A stretch of DNA of 64,000 nucleotides from Rhizobium mongolense USDA 1844 (GCF_000419765.1 NZ_ATTQ01000014.1:85910-149909), one strand, 5' to 3'; counted from the stretch's first letter, positions 18,583-28,334 are shown. The notes: generated from the sequence alone by a model not told the origin. A program made the numbers and translations.

Positions 18583-19618
18583 TGCATCCTCCCTATCGTA
18601 ACGGCGAGGGCCGGCATCAACCAAACGTGCCAAGATCCATCGCCGTCGAACCACGGAGCGCCGTTTTGGTTGGACTGTCAATTATTTCCGTTAAGGGCGC
18701 GGAAGCCCGATTCGGAGAGGGCGTTTCTTGCGGACGGTTCGACCTCAATGAACCAGGATCGCGGTCACGCGGCTGTGGCTAATGACATGGGACATGCGCA
18801 AACAGCCGGACAACAACTGCAAGGGCCTGCGTGGCAGATATCGGGATCCGGCGCGGGGGTCGGAAAGGGCAGTGGGCGTAGGGCTGCCATTCATGATCCG
18901 GCGGGCCAAGGTCGTCTTCGGGTCGATTCCAGCCGCTAACCTTGAAATGCGTTGCGTCGACTTCTGGGCGCAAATCGGACATAACTTCCGCGCAAAGCAG
19001 GTCCCAGCCAGCATTTAATGCGACCATTGCGACGAAGTAGAACCACGATCTGCGAGCGCCGCAAAGGAAGGGCGACCAAATAGCTGAAAAAGCTGCAGAA
19101 TTTTCTCGGGTACTTAGTCCGCAAGAAAGTAGCGCTACAGGCCAAGATTGCGCCTCCCTGGAGACCTTGGATTCTCACATGATTTCAATGGCTTAACAAG
19201 ATAGCCTTGAAATTCCCTCTGTTTTTCCGTCGCGAGCGACCGCGGATGCCACCTTTGTGCCCTGGCTTTGGGCCTCAGTCAACAGGAGGGGTATACCGGC
19301 AATAATTTCCGCTTTCGGGGCGAAGTTATTGTCTGGCCATCACCTTGTTAACGACCGCTCATTCCCGTCATAGCTCCTGCCGCGTGCCAGAAGTGGTCGT
19401 CTCCGTGAATCGGCGAGGCGGCAAGTTTGCGCCAAAGCAACCTTGAATCGAAGCTGATCCAAATTCTCCTCCTTAGATTGAACGCGCTTCCACCTCACGG
19501 TTCCACATTGGATGGCGCCTCAGCCAGGTGCCGAAACGCGGCGGGTTCTCAAAAATCATTGTGTGGAAAAGCATCAGCCATCCTGGGATGCTTCGGCGAC
19601 GCAGCCCATAGTTTACCG
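18583..19618. other. Gene-poor stretch with repeat remnants upstream of the helicase gene
   Basis: About 1 kb without a convincing gene. It contains an AATTATTTCCG motif at 18679-18689 and repeat copy C at 19155-19335. The promoter of the HIT-helicase gene should lie between 19336 and 19618. Confidence 0.5.
19155..19335 (+). repeat. Direct repeat copy C
   Basis: This copy resembles copy B over roughly 170 bases, beginning CTTGGATTCTCACATGATTT and including CCCTCTGTTTTTCCGTCGCG and the AATAATTTCCGC motif at 19301-19312. Its start is more diverged from the tRNA-Gln end than copy B. It lies directly upstream of the helicase gene. Confidence 0.5.
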
Positions 19619-22600
19619 ATGATCCAATGCCCTTTCTGCACCGCCGAACTGAGCCGCATCGCCTTTATGGACGATCAAGTCGTCGCCATGTGGGACGCCT
19701 TCCCGGTGTCGCCGGGACATTGCCTCATCGTTCCACGACGGCATGCGGCGACATGGGACGATCTTTCAGCGGACGAGAAGCAGGCTATCTGGCAGAACAT
19801 CGACAGGGCAAAGATCGAGATCGAACGAAAGCATAAGTCGGATGGGTACAACGTCGGTTTCAATCTGGCTGAGGCTGCAGGACAAACGGTCTCCCATTTT
19901 CACCTGCACGTCATTCCGCGCTACCTAGGTGACGTCGACGATCCGAGAGGCGGCATCAGGCATGTTATCCCGCACAAGGCCAACTACCTAGCCCAGGAGG
20001 TGAGCAGCACCGAAGCGTTAAAGCGCTTGGTCACTGGTGGAAGCGACCACCTTCTGCCCCATCTCATCATGCACATGGACGAGGCGAACGCCTGCGACAT
20101 CGCAGTAGCATTTTTGCTTGATAGCGGCGCCAGACTGATCGTCGAACATCTGAAAGATTTTCTGGCCCGCGGTGGACGAGCCCGAATTCTCGTCGGCGAC
20201 TACATGGACGTGACGGAGCCGATGGCACTGCGGCGTCTGGCCGATCTCGACGGCGATCTGACGTTCCGGGTCTTCGAGGCTGCGGCGCAGGGATTTCACC
20301 TCAAGACCTATATCTTTTTATCGGGCAAGGAGGGCGTGGCATTCGTCGGCAGTTCCAACCTGTCAGAGGCGGCGCTGACCACATCCATCGAGTGGAACTA
20401 CAAGGTCATTTCCAGCCACGACCGATCGGCCTTCCCCCAGATCACCAATGGCTTCGAAGACCTGTTCAATTCCTATAGCGCCGTCTCCGTCACGCCGGAG
20501 TGGATCGACCGCTATGAAAGCCGGAGGAATCCGCTAGGCTTCAAGGATGCTGGCTTAGCATACGAGCCGCCGCTGCCCCCTCCCGAACCCCACGCCCTCC
20601 AACGGCAGGCTCTCGCAGCGCTCGAGCACACACGGCAGGACGGATTTACTGCGGGCCTTGTTGTGCTCGCTACCGGTCTTGGCAAGACTTGGCTGGCGGC
20701 CTTCGACAGCGATCGCCTCGAATATCGTCGCATCCTCTTCGTCGCCCACCGCGAGGAAATACTCAATCAGGCGATCGAGACATTTCGACGCGTGCGACCG
20801 ACAGCTCGGATCGGAAGGTTGTCGGGCGATTACAAGGACACGGATGCCGATCTCCTTTTCGCCTCCGTTCAAACTCTCGGCAAGGTGAACCAGATCAAGC
20901 AATTTCGACCGGACACCTTCGATTATATCGTCATCGATGAATTCCATCACGCAGCAGCGACCACCTACCGACGCATCATCGCTTACTTCGAACCAAAGTT
21001 CCTCCTCGGTCTGACGGCGACGCCCGAGCGGAGCGATGGAGCTGATCTCCTCGGTCTGTGCCAAGAGAACCTCGTCTTCCAGGCCGGTGTCCATCTGGGG
21101 ATAGAAGCCGGGCATCTCTGCCCCTTTCATTACTTCGGCATCCCGGACAATGTAGATTATCGAAACATCCCCTGGCGCAGCGCGCAGTTCGACATGACAG
21201 AACTCACCGCTGCTGTCGCCACAGAAGCACGAGCCCAGAACGCGCTCGAACAGTACCGACTGCGCGGCGGGACGAAGTGCATCGGCTTCTGCTGCTCCCA
21301 GACACATGCCGATTTCATGGCCGACTTCTTCAACCGCCACGGCGTGCCGGCCGTCGCCGTCCATTCCGGCATCAACTCCGCACCTCGGGCTACGTCGCTG
21401 CAGAGACTGGAAGCGGGCGAACTCGAGGTAGTGTTTGCCGTTGACATGTTCAACGAAGGTGTCGATGTCCCAAGTATCGATACCGTGTTGATGTTGCGGC
21501 CAACGGAATCGACTATAATCTGGCTGCAACAGCTCGGCCGCGGTTTGCGAAAATCCGCAAACAAGAAGCGTCTCGTTGTCATCGACTATATCGGCAACCA
21601 TCGTATCTTCCTCACGAAGTTGCGTGCGATCGCCTCGATTGCGAATGTCGATGCGTCTTCTGGTGGCCATATCCGCGAGCTCCTGGAACGGCTGCAAGGC
21701 GATCAGATCAATCTGCCCACCGGTTGTGAAGTGACCTACGACCTCGAGGCGCTCGACATACTGCGCATGCTGGTGAAACCAGCCAGCACCGAGAATGCAC
21801 TGGAAGACTTTTACCGCGACTTCCTGGAGCGGCATGGCGTCCGCCCAACGGCGTCAGAGGTTTTCCACTCAGGTAACAATCCAAGAAGCAGCAGCGAACG
21901 TTCCTGGATTGGTTTCGTGGAACGCATGCGTGGGTTGGACGATCTGGAACGATGGACCTGGCTGGAGCATCGGGATTTCTTTCAGGAGATGGAGAAGACC
22001 GAACTAACCCGAAGCTACAAGCTCGTGACGCTTCTCGCACTGTTCGATGAGGAGACCGTGCGGGACCGCTGTACCGTCGATGAGCTCGTCGAGCGCGTCG
22101 CGCAGGTGGCCTCTCGAGTCCACAAGCTTCAGCAGGATTTCTCTGTCGATCTCGCGGATCGGAAAGCGCTTAAATCGCTCCTGCTAAGGTTTCCGATCGA
22201 TGTCCTGACGAAGCTGCGGGATAGCGACGGCGCTCCCTATTTTATTTTGGGAGAAGATCAATTCCGCTTAGTAAGAGCGACACGGGACAGAGAGACGTTC
22301 AGCCAACTTTTGCGGGAAATCCTCGATTGGCGTCTCGCGCAATATCTAAGCAGGAGCGGTGGCCCCAACGAACGGGCGGATGCCGTTTGCCGCGTCGCCC
22401 GAAACACGAGCGGCCAACCTATCCTATTCCTCCCGAATACGTCGGGGGCGGGACCGCTGCCGGAGGGTCCCTTGGACGTTATTGTAGACGATCAGCCGAT
22501 GGAGGCAACAGTTGCCAAGATCGCGATTAACGTTGTGCGAAGAGCCGGCGATCCGTCCAACCAGTTGCCCACCATCCTTCGCGGGTGGTTCGGCGACGAT

Positions 22601-23137
22601 GCCGGACTGCCAGGCAAAGGCGATCGTGTCCGATTCCGGTTCCAAAGCGATGTCTGGCGCATGGGGCCGATGGGCGCACAGAGCCAGGCACAGGCCAGCC
22701 TTCGGCTTTGGGAACGCTATTTGCGCGAGGCTATCCCCCCGGTCTTTGGCCTAACCTTCGATCAGGCGACGTGGAACGCTGGTTTCGTGCCGAAACCGCC
22801 TCACATCTTTCTGCTCGTCACCTTGGAGAAGGAGGGGATGATGGACGAGCACCGCTATACTGATCACTTCACCTCAGCCACGGAATTCTCCTGGCAAAGC
22901 CAGAACAGGACCAAGCAACAATCGAAGCATGGCGAGATGATCCGCGACCATCAAGCACTGGGTCTTCACATCCACTTGCTCGTCCGCAAGACGAAGAAGA
23001 TCGGGCCCAAGCCGGCACCGTTTATCTATTGTGGCGAAGTGGATTTCGAAACCTGGACAGGCGAGATGCCGATTACCGTGACATGGCGACTGCGGGAGGC
23101 GGTCCCACTGACGCTTCTGTCACAGCTGAAGAGCTGA
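19619..23137 (+). CDS. HIT-PLD nuclease-SF2 helicase-DUF3427 fusion protein
   Basis: This 1172-residue multidomain protein starts at ATG 19619 with CPFC and a HIT domain (1-125; histidine triad H93, H95, H97 in SHFHLHVIP). A phospholipase-D-type nuclease domain follows (about 140-290; HLK at 227-229 and GSSN at 244-247). Next is a superfamily 2 helicase: Walker A ATGLGKT (351-357), IDEFHH (439-444), TATPER (466-471), QQLGRGLR (637-644). The C-terminal 480 residues fit DUF3427. A longer frame from 19427 is open, but its extra 64 residues look non-coding. The protein probably processes nucleic acid in an ATP-driven way; a phage-defence role is inference from architecture and island setting. Confidence 0.85.
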   Translation: MIQCPFCTAELSRIAFMDDQVVAMWDAFPVSPGHCLIVPRRHAATWDDLSADEKQAIWQNIDRAKIEIERKHKSDGYNVGFNLAEAAGQTVSHFHLHVIPRYLGDVDDPRGGIRHVIPHKANYLAQEVSSTEALKRLVTGGSDHLLPHLIMHMDEANACDIAVAFLLDSGARLIVEHLKDFLARGGRARILVGDYMDVTEPMALRRLADLDGDLTFRVFEAAAQGFHLKTYIFLSGKEGVAFVGSSNLSEAALTTSIEWNYKVISSHDRSAFPQITNGFEDLFNSYSAVSVTPEWIDRYESRRNPLGFKDAGLAYEPPLPPPEPHALQRQALAALEHTRQDGFTAGLVVLATGLGKTWLAAFDSDRLEYRRILFVAHREEILNQAIETFRRVRPTARIGRLSGDYKDTDADLLFASVQTLGKVNQIKQFRPDTFDYIVIDEFHHAAATTYRRIIAYFEPKFLLGLTATPERSDGADLLGLCQENLVFQAGVHLGIEAGHLCPFHYFGIPDNVDYRNIPWRSAQFDMTELTAAVATEARAQNALEQYRLRGGTKCIGFCCSQTHADFMADFFNRHGVPAVAVHSGINSAPRATSLQRLEAGELEVVFAVDMFNEGVDVPSIDTVLMLRPTESTIIWLQQLGRGLRKSANKKRLVVIDYIGNHRIFLTKLRAIASIANVDASSGGHIRELLERLQGDQINLPTGCEVTYDLEALDILRMLVKPASTENALEDFYRDFLERHGVRPTASEVFHSGNNPRSSSERSWIGFVERMRGLDDLERWTWLEHRDFFQEMEKTELTRSYKLVTLLALFDEETVRDRCTVDELVERVAQVASRVHKLQQDFSVDLADRKALKSLLLRFPIDVLTKLRDSDGAPYFILGEDQFRLVRATRDRETFSQLLREILDWRLAQYLSRSGGPNERADAVCRVARNTSGQPILFLPNTSGAGPLPEGPLDVIVDDQPMEATVAKIAINVVRRAGDPSNQLPTILRGWFGDDAGLPGKGDRVRFRFQSDVWRMGPMGAQSQAQASLRLWERYLREAIPPVFGLTFDQATWNAGFVPKPPHIFLLVTLEKEGMMDEHRYTDHFTSATEFSWQSQNRTKQQSKHGEMIRDHQALGLHIHLLVRKTKKIGPKPAPFIYCGEVDFETWTGEMPITVTWRLREAVPLTLLSQLKS

Positions 23138-23623
23138 ACAGAACGCTGATGGGTCGATTAGGCGGCGGGCTGTGTGCGCAAATGCGGAAATGATTTCCGT
23201 CTTTTAGGTCAACTTGCCGAGACGCCGCGGCAGCTGAGCGCCTTCATGGCGGCCGTAGAGACCAACTTGGACGCGGCCCGAAAGCAGACGTCGCTAGCGA
23301 CAGGGCTGGACGGCTGGAGTGCTGCAAATCTTCTAAGCTCTTCTCAACACCGCAAACGGGCCAACTTGAGACCTGACTGAGATGATCTCCTGTGCGCTGA
23401 CGGACTCTCTTACGCGAACCGGATCGCCGTTCTCGCGCGCGCCTTTGCCGCTACTTCCTCGCGATCGCGAGGAGGTTGAGAGGTCTCCAGCGAATCGAGC
23501 AGCTCGCGGGACATGCCGCGATCGAACTGACGCGCTCGAATGCGGCCTCATTGCGCGCCATCACATCGTTTCTGGCAGCGGAGGTTCGATCCGCTGCCAG
23601 AGATGTTTCAACCAGTGGTCTGC
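23138..23623. other. Gene-poor stretch with palindrome after the helicase gene
   Basis: CGGAAAT-G-ATTTCCG, a perfect 7-base-arm palindrome, lies at 23184-23198 and matches the motif in repeat B. An open frame around 23440-23600 encodes a helical stretch (YFLAIARRLRGLQRIEQLAG) that could be a gene fragment, but no start, ribosome site or known family supports it. Confidence 0.4.
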
Positions 23624-23956
23624 TTATTTTGCCGGGGGCTTGTAGGAAGATGCGATTGTGCCCGCCTTCTCTTGCGCAGCCTTGAATTCCGCGCCCGTGT
23701 AGGCTCGCACGGTTTTGACATTCGATACGGCTCCCGATGCGCTGACGACGAGAAGTGCGGGGATCAGGTCAGCACCATCGTCGAATTCCGTGATTGCCAT
23801 CCAGTCGGTTTCGCCGGTCGTGAGGTAGAAAGAATGCAGTTTCCCGCCCGCTGCTTCCATGACGCCACGGGCCGCCTTTTCTCGGTTCGATGGATTGTCA
23901 ATCATTCCCTTCGCTGACGTGGCTGTATAGCACCCTGTTGTTACGAAAAGTGGCAT
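23624..23956 (-). CDS. GYD domain protein
   Basis: This 110-residue protein fits the small GYD family: a short first strand (MPLFVTTGCYT), the KGMIDNPSNREKAARGVMEA helix, GGKLHSFYLTTGETDWMAI as second and third strands, and a C-terminal helix. Such proteins have a ferredoxin-like fold and no assigned reaction. GGAGG stands before the ATG. It is a single gene convergent with the helicase gene. Confidence 0.8.
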   Translation of the reverse strand: MPLFVTTGCYTATSAKGMIDNPSNREKAARGVMEAAGGKLHSFYLTTGETDWMAITEFDDGADLIPALLVVSASGAVSNVKTVRAYTGAEFKAAQEKAGTIASSYKPPAK

Positions 23957-24008
23957 AGGACATCCTCCCTCGATAATTGGGCAGATCGGGTGATCTGCCC
24001 AATACTTA

Positions 24009-24497
24009 TTATCTCAAAAAACTTGGCGTTAGACGAGCGTCGGACCGCAGAGCGCTAGATTGGTCGATGGTGCTGATTTTGTCTTTCCCGAAAAGTTCTC
24101 TATCGAGCCTCGCGTCGTCGCTCGTGCGGTCATCAGCTCCTTGAGAGCTCTGCGTGAAAGCGATGCCGGACGCCATGTGGAGAAAAGCCTGGATCGGCGT
24201 CTTGCCGATCTCTTTACCCGTCAGCTCGGGCACGTAGGTTTGCACCGTGTCATCTACAGAGTGGATCGCACCTTCCGAGATCGCAATTCCAATCAGCATG
24301 GCAGTTATGGTTTTTGCCATCGATTGCGAAAGAAATCGGTCGTGATTGGTGGGGCCATATTGGTAGTGTTCGTACAATATGGTCTGGTCGTGCGCTATCA
24401 GTAACCCCGTCGTTGGATTGCGGGCCAGATACTCCGCCAGAGTGGCAGTGCTTGAAGCGAAAGTATAAGTGTCGCCGAAAGTATCGTGTCGTCGAGT
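24009..24497 (-). pseudogene. Serine hydrolase (class C beta-lactamase-like) fragment
   Basis: The open frame from 24497 to 24009 reads GDTYTFASSTATLAEYLARN, TTGLLIAHDQTILYEHYQYG and then SQSMAKTITAM. That is the start of a serine beta-lactamase-like hydrolase with the SxxK motif (SMAK). A stop codon at 24498-24500 cuts off the N-terminal part, and after ASGIAFTQ the sequence diverges and ends. The Tyr-x-Asn and C-terminal motifs of the roughly 400-residue family are absent. It is a decayed remnant. Confidence 0.65.
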
Positions 24498-24550
24498 TTA
24501 AGCGGCTGGACGAGGACTTCTTCGGCGAGGAGTGAGGCTGTTCCGTCAGG

Positions 24551-24573
24551 GAAGCGGAAATTTTTTCCGCTTC
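24551..24573. repeat. Perfect 10-base-arm palindrome
   Basis: GAAGCGGAAA and TTTCCGCTTC flank a TTT centre. It belongs with the (G)GAAATnATTTCC motifs at 18004 and 23184. It could also act as a terminator hairpin on the minus strand. Confidence 0.5.
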
Positions 24574-24599
24574 CTCATCCTTTGAACAGGCACGACGGG

Positions 24600-24767
24600 G
24601 ATGGCAAGTGGTCGATTGTCGATGCACAGACGCACAAGGTCGCTGTCATTGCTGAAACTCTCCCGCTCAAACGCCTTGATGAAGCCACCGCTATGGAGAT
24701 CGTTGACGCCCTGAGAAAGAGGCATTCGGCTTCTGAACAGCCCGGCGCAGAGGGCGCAAAGGAATGA
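24600..24767 (+). pseudogene. Possible small-protein remnant
   Basis: The frame reads DGKWSIVDAQTHKVAVIAET and PLKRLDEATAMEIVDALRKR before a stop at 24765-24767. This looks like real protein and resembles short rhizobial proteins of unknown function, but the upstream part runs through the palindrome at 24551 and has no credible start. I treat it as a truncated gene. Confidence 0.3.
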
Positions 24768-25090
24768 CCTAACCAGTTTTAGGTAGTTTGCTGTCTTTTG
24801 CTGGTCTGTCATTCTCCTGGTGCGTGTCGGGGAGGAGCAGAGTCCCTGTCGCGCGGTGCGAAAAGGGCTCGCGTTGATCCGATGCGCGCGGGCCCGCATC
24901 CACTCACAGGGCAGCTGCGCCCATCAACGACTTCGAGATTCATCTTAGAACGTAAGGCCGGGGCTATTTCACAAGTTACCCCCGGCCAAGGAGCCTGGCC
25001 GCCTCCGCTAGCGCCAGTCGCAGCGATCAAGATCGGATCAGCAGGTAGCGGGCATAGTTGCTAGCTCGGTATCAACTGGAAGGAGATGAC
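24768..25090. other. Intergenic region before the AapJ-like gene
   Basis: No gene is seen in this stretch. A ribosome site (GGAAGGAG) precedes the ATG at 25091. Confidence 0.4.
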
Positions 25091-26118
25091 ATGACCCGCA
25101 TCAAACTTCGCGACGCTATCACTGTGTCCGCGGTCCTCATCTCGATCTCTGGCGTTGGCCATGCGACGATGCTCGATGACATCAAGGCAAAAGGTTATGT
25201 CAAATGCGGCATCAACTCCGGGTTCATCGGCTTTTCTGCGCCCGATGCCTCCGGAAACTGGGCAGGGTTTGACGTCGACTTCTGCAAGGCAGTCGCATCT
25301 GCCATCTTCGGCGCACCCAACAAGGTCAGATACCAGCCGCTGACCGCTATCGACCGATTTCCTGCGCTCCAGTCCGACGAAGTCGATCTTCTGTCGAGAA
25401 ACACGACCTGGACAGCCAGTCGGGACTCCAGTCTAGGCTTCAATTTCCGCGCGATCACCTACTACGACGGTCAGGGTTTCATGGTTCACAAGTCCCTGAA
25501 CGTGAAGTCTGCCTTCGAGCTTTCAGGCACAGAGGTCTGCGTCCAGGCGGGCACGACCACCGAGCTCAACCTCGCCGATTTCTTCAAGTCCAACAAGCTG
25601 GACTACCGACCTATCGTGTTCGAGAAGGAGGAAGCCTTTTTACGGCCTATGAGGCGGGTCGTTGCGACGTGTACACAACAGACCTGTCCGGCTTGTACAT
25701 CTGGCTTCTGAACTTCAGGAACCCCGGTGAGCACGTAGTTCTTCCGGAAATTATCTCCAAGGAGCCGCTCGGCCCCGCCGTCCGCCAAGGTGACGACCAG
25801 TGGTTCGACATCGTTTCCTGGACGGCTTACGCGCTGATCAACGCTGAGGAATTCGGCATTACCCAGGCGAACGTCGACGATATGAAGAACTCGCCGAACC
25901 CGGACATCAAGCGATTCCTCGGCTCTGAAGCCGGCACCAGGATCGGCACCGATCTCGGCCTGACCAACGACTGGGCCTACTACGTGATTAAAGGCGTCGG
26001 TAACTATGGCGAAGTCTTCGAGCGCAATCTCGGCCAAGGCAGCCCGCTCAAGATCAAGCGAGGTCTCAATGCCTTGTGGAACAAGGGCGGCATCCAGTAC
26101 GCTCCGCCCATCCGCTAG
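25091..26118 (+). pseudogene. AapJ-like amino acid ABC transporter binding protein, frameshifted
   Basis: Two consecutive frames together make a general L-amino-acid binding protein. The first (from ATG 25091) has a signal peptide ending near GHAT, then DDIKAKGYVKCGINSGFIGF and DFCKAVASAIFG. The second continues YEAGRCDVYTTDLSGLY and PEIISKEPLGPAVRQGDDQW to the stop at 26118. The break is in a run of five T at 25637-25641; a sixth T would restore FEKEEAFFTAYEAG, the expected spacing. No AapQMP genes follow, so it was already an orphan. It may be a true pseudogene or a sequencing error in the T run. Confidence 0.8.
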
Positions 26119-26302
26119 CCGAAATAGGGCTCCAGCGTACCGAACCAGTCGATGAGCCCTAAAGGTCGAGAATAAAACTCGGTCACCGTATGCGGCAGCC
26201 CCGATGTCCGACTGGCATCCGATTTCCAGTCATCAAGGGCGATGCTTCGGCGGTGTGGATGTGCTATGTAGTTGATAGTTAAGTCAGTGACTCGGGGTGG
26301 CG

Positions 26303-28045
26303 ATGGAACAGAAGCTTTCCGTCATCATGGCGTCTGATGTAGTCGGCTACAGCCGCCTGATGGGCATCGACGAGAGAGGCACCCTTTCGGCTCTCAAGCG
26401 GCACCGACATGAACTCCTCGATGTCAAGATCGCTCTGCATCATGGCCGCACCATTAAGCTCGTCGGCGACGGAATGCTGACCGAGTTCCGGACCGCAGAA
26501 GAGGCGGTTCTCTGCGCCGTCGGAATCCAGCGAGAAATGCGGACGAGGAATTCGGATGTTTCGCCCGATCGACGAATAGAATTTCGGATCGGAATCAATA
26601 TCGGAGACATCCTTTTTGAAGACGACGACGTCTATGGCGACGGCGTGAACGTTGCAGCTCGTATCGAGAACATCGCAAGGCCCGGAGGTATCGCGGTGTC
26701 CGCATCGGTGCGGGACACATTGGGAAACCGTCTGGGCATTGGCTTTGAGGATGCAGGTGAGCAAACGTTGAAAAACATTGAACGTCCGCTCCGCATCTTC
26801 AACGTCATTGTCGGTGATCGCGAAACACCGGAATCCGAAAGTTCCCCCGCCTCTGCCGCAGTGCCAGCGATGACCATACAAGCTGATCCAGTTTTCAAGC
26901 CGAACAGAACGATCCTTTATGTTTCACGGTTTTCAAATCTGAGCGGCGATCCAGATCAGGAATATTTTGCGTCCGGTTTAACGGAGGACGTCGTGGCCGC
27001 TTTATCGCGCTTCTCGAGGCTGAACGTGATCGTTCAACCGCCCCGTTTAGAACCCCGGCATGACGGTCCGACTAACTTTTACACCCTCAAGGGCAGTGTG
27101 AGGCGGCTCGGCAATCGTGTCAGGGTTAATGCCAGCCTGACCAATATTCTACGCGAACACGTCTGGGCAGAAAAATACGACTTCGACCTTGTCGACGTGT
27201 TTTATATCCAAGACGAGCTGGCTCAATCGATCCCCGCCGCACTGAACGTCAAGATTGAAGAGGCTGAACGTCAACGCGTTCTGGCCAAACCGGCAACGGC
27301 ACTAAAGGCGTATGACTTTTATCTGCGAGGGAAGCATCTTCAACAAAGCTTCAATCCCGAGGACGTCGGACTTGCGAAGGAGATGTTCGTCGCCGCGATC
27401 GATGATGATCCGAGCTACCCGCGTCCATATTTGGGGCTTGCCTGGATCGAGCTACGGAAGCTGAAATGGAATCAAAGGGCCGACATTGATACCGCGCTGG
27501 CTACTGCGTCTGCATGGGCGAGCAAGGCCCTGCAACTCAATCCCAACGAAGCCGATGTTCACTGGGCGCTTGGCGTCATCCACCTGTGGAGGGGGGAGGC
27601 TGAACGGGCTATAGGCTGCTACGAACGGGCTCGCGAGTTGGCACCTTATAACTGTGATCTCCTCGCAGAGTACTGTGATGCCTTGGGTTATCTCGGGCGC
27701 CTTGAAGACGCGATCAGGATCGGAGAGCTGGCCGTCCGGCTTAATCCAAGCCGGCCCGATTGGTACCTCTGGGACATTGCCGCCAGCAAGTATCTTTCCG
27801 GAGACTATCTTGGTGCGTTGTCTCTTTTGGAAAAAATGACGGAGCCAGGACCTGCTTACCGATTGCTAGCGGCGACATATGCTCAACTGGGACGACTGGA
27901 GGACGCACGCCGCGCAGCGAGCGAACTGCTGAAAATTAATCCAGATTTCTCGATTGAGCGATACACCTCCCGCGCGCCCTATCGTGACAAGGCACTCCTC
28001 GCCAAATATGTCGAAGGATTGCGACTAGCAGGCTTGCCGGAGTAG
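26303..28045 (+). CDS. Class III cyclase with TolB-like and TPR domains
   Basis: This is a 580-residue protein from ATG 26303 (GTG 26297 is an alternative two codons earlier; CGGGGTGG lies upstream). Residues 5-170 form a class III cyclase domain (IMASDVVGYSRLM, LVGDGMLTEF, GVNVAARIE). Residues about 200-320 form a TolB-like segment typical of this family (VSRFSNLSGDPDQEYFASGL, LKGSVRRLGNRVRVNASL). The C-terminus holds TPR repeats (ALQLNPNEADVHWALGVIHL and following). This layout is common in rhizobia, which carry many such cyclases. It is a likely cAMP producer; the signal is unknown. A stand-alone gene. Confidence 0.88.
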   Translation: MEQKLSVIMASDVVGYSRLMGIDERGTLSALKRHRHELLDVKIALHHGRTIKLVGDGMLTEFRTAEEAVLCAVGIQREMRTRNSDVSPDRRIEFRIGINIGDILFEDDDVYGDGVNVAARIENIARPGGIAVSASVRDTLGNRLGIGFEDAGEQTLKNIERPLRIFNVIVGDRETPESESSPASAAVPAMTIQADPVFKPNRTILYVSRFSNLSGDPDQEYFASGLTEDVVAALSRFSRLNVIVQPPRLEPRHDGPTNFYTLKGSVRRLGNRVRVNASLTNILREHVWAEKYDFDLVDVFYIQDELAQSIPAALNVKIEEAERQRVLAKPATALKAYDFYLRGKHLQQSFNPEDVGLAKEMFVAAIDDDPSYPRPYLGLAWIELRKLKWNQRADIDTALATASAWASKALQLNPNEADVHWALGVIHLWRGEAERAIGCYERARELAPYNCDLLAEYCDALGYLGRLEDAIRIGELAVRLNPSRPDWYLWDIAASKYLSGDYLGALSLLEKMTEPGPAYRLLAATYAQLGRLEDARRAASELLKINPDFSIERYTSRAPYRDKALLAKYVEGLRLAGLPE

Positions 28046-28163
28046 ATCGGTGGTCAACTCCACCATTATCGCAAAGGACGTGATGAAGCTGTCGTATGGG
28101 CGGATCGAGGACTGCTGCCCGATAACCGCGATTCAGGAAGCAAAAAATCCCCTTCAGGTGCGC

Positions 28164-28247
28164 TTATGGAGCTATTGCGCCATCTTCTTTGATCACTTCG
28201 GCGAACACAATAGCCATGACGAGCGCGACAAAGATCATTCCCCACAT
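28164..28247 (-). CDS. Possible 27-residue single-helix membrane peptide
   Basis: The reading MWGMIFVALVMAIVFAEVIK followed by EDGAIAP looks like a one-helix membrane peptide with a short polar tail. The upstream GAGGCGTGAG is a weak ribosome site. There is no family evidence, so it may be chance. Confidence 0.25.
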   Translation of the reverse strand: MWGMIFVALVMAIVFAEVIKEDGAIAP

Positions 28248-28334
28248 CTCACGCCTCGACGACGCCAATAGCGTAGCCGACGTTAAATTCGCTCTTCGAT
28301 GACATAAACTCTGCTCCGGTCATGGCGAAGGCCA

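Noticed and set aside
20555..21835. 426-residue open frame antisense to the helicase
   Set aside because: It mirrors the helicase coding sequence, has no ribosome site and no recognisable domain.
25637..25641. Programmed ribosomal frameshift in the AapJ-like gene
   Set aside because: There is no classical slippery heptamer with downstream structure, and this family is not known to use frameshifting; loss of one T is simpler.
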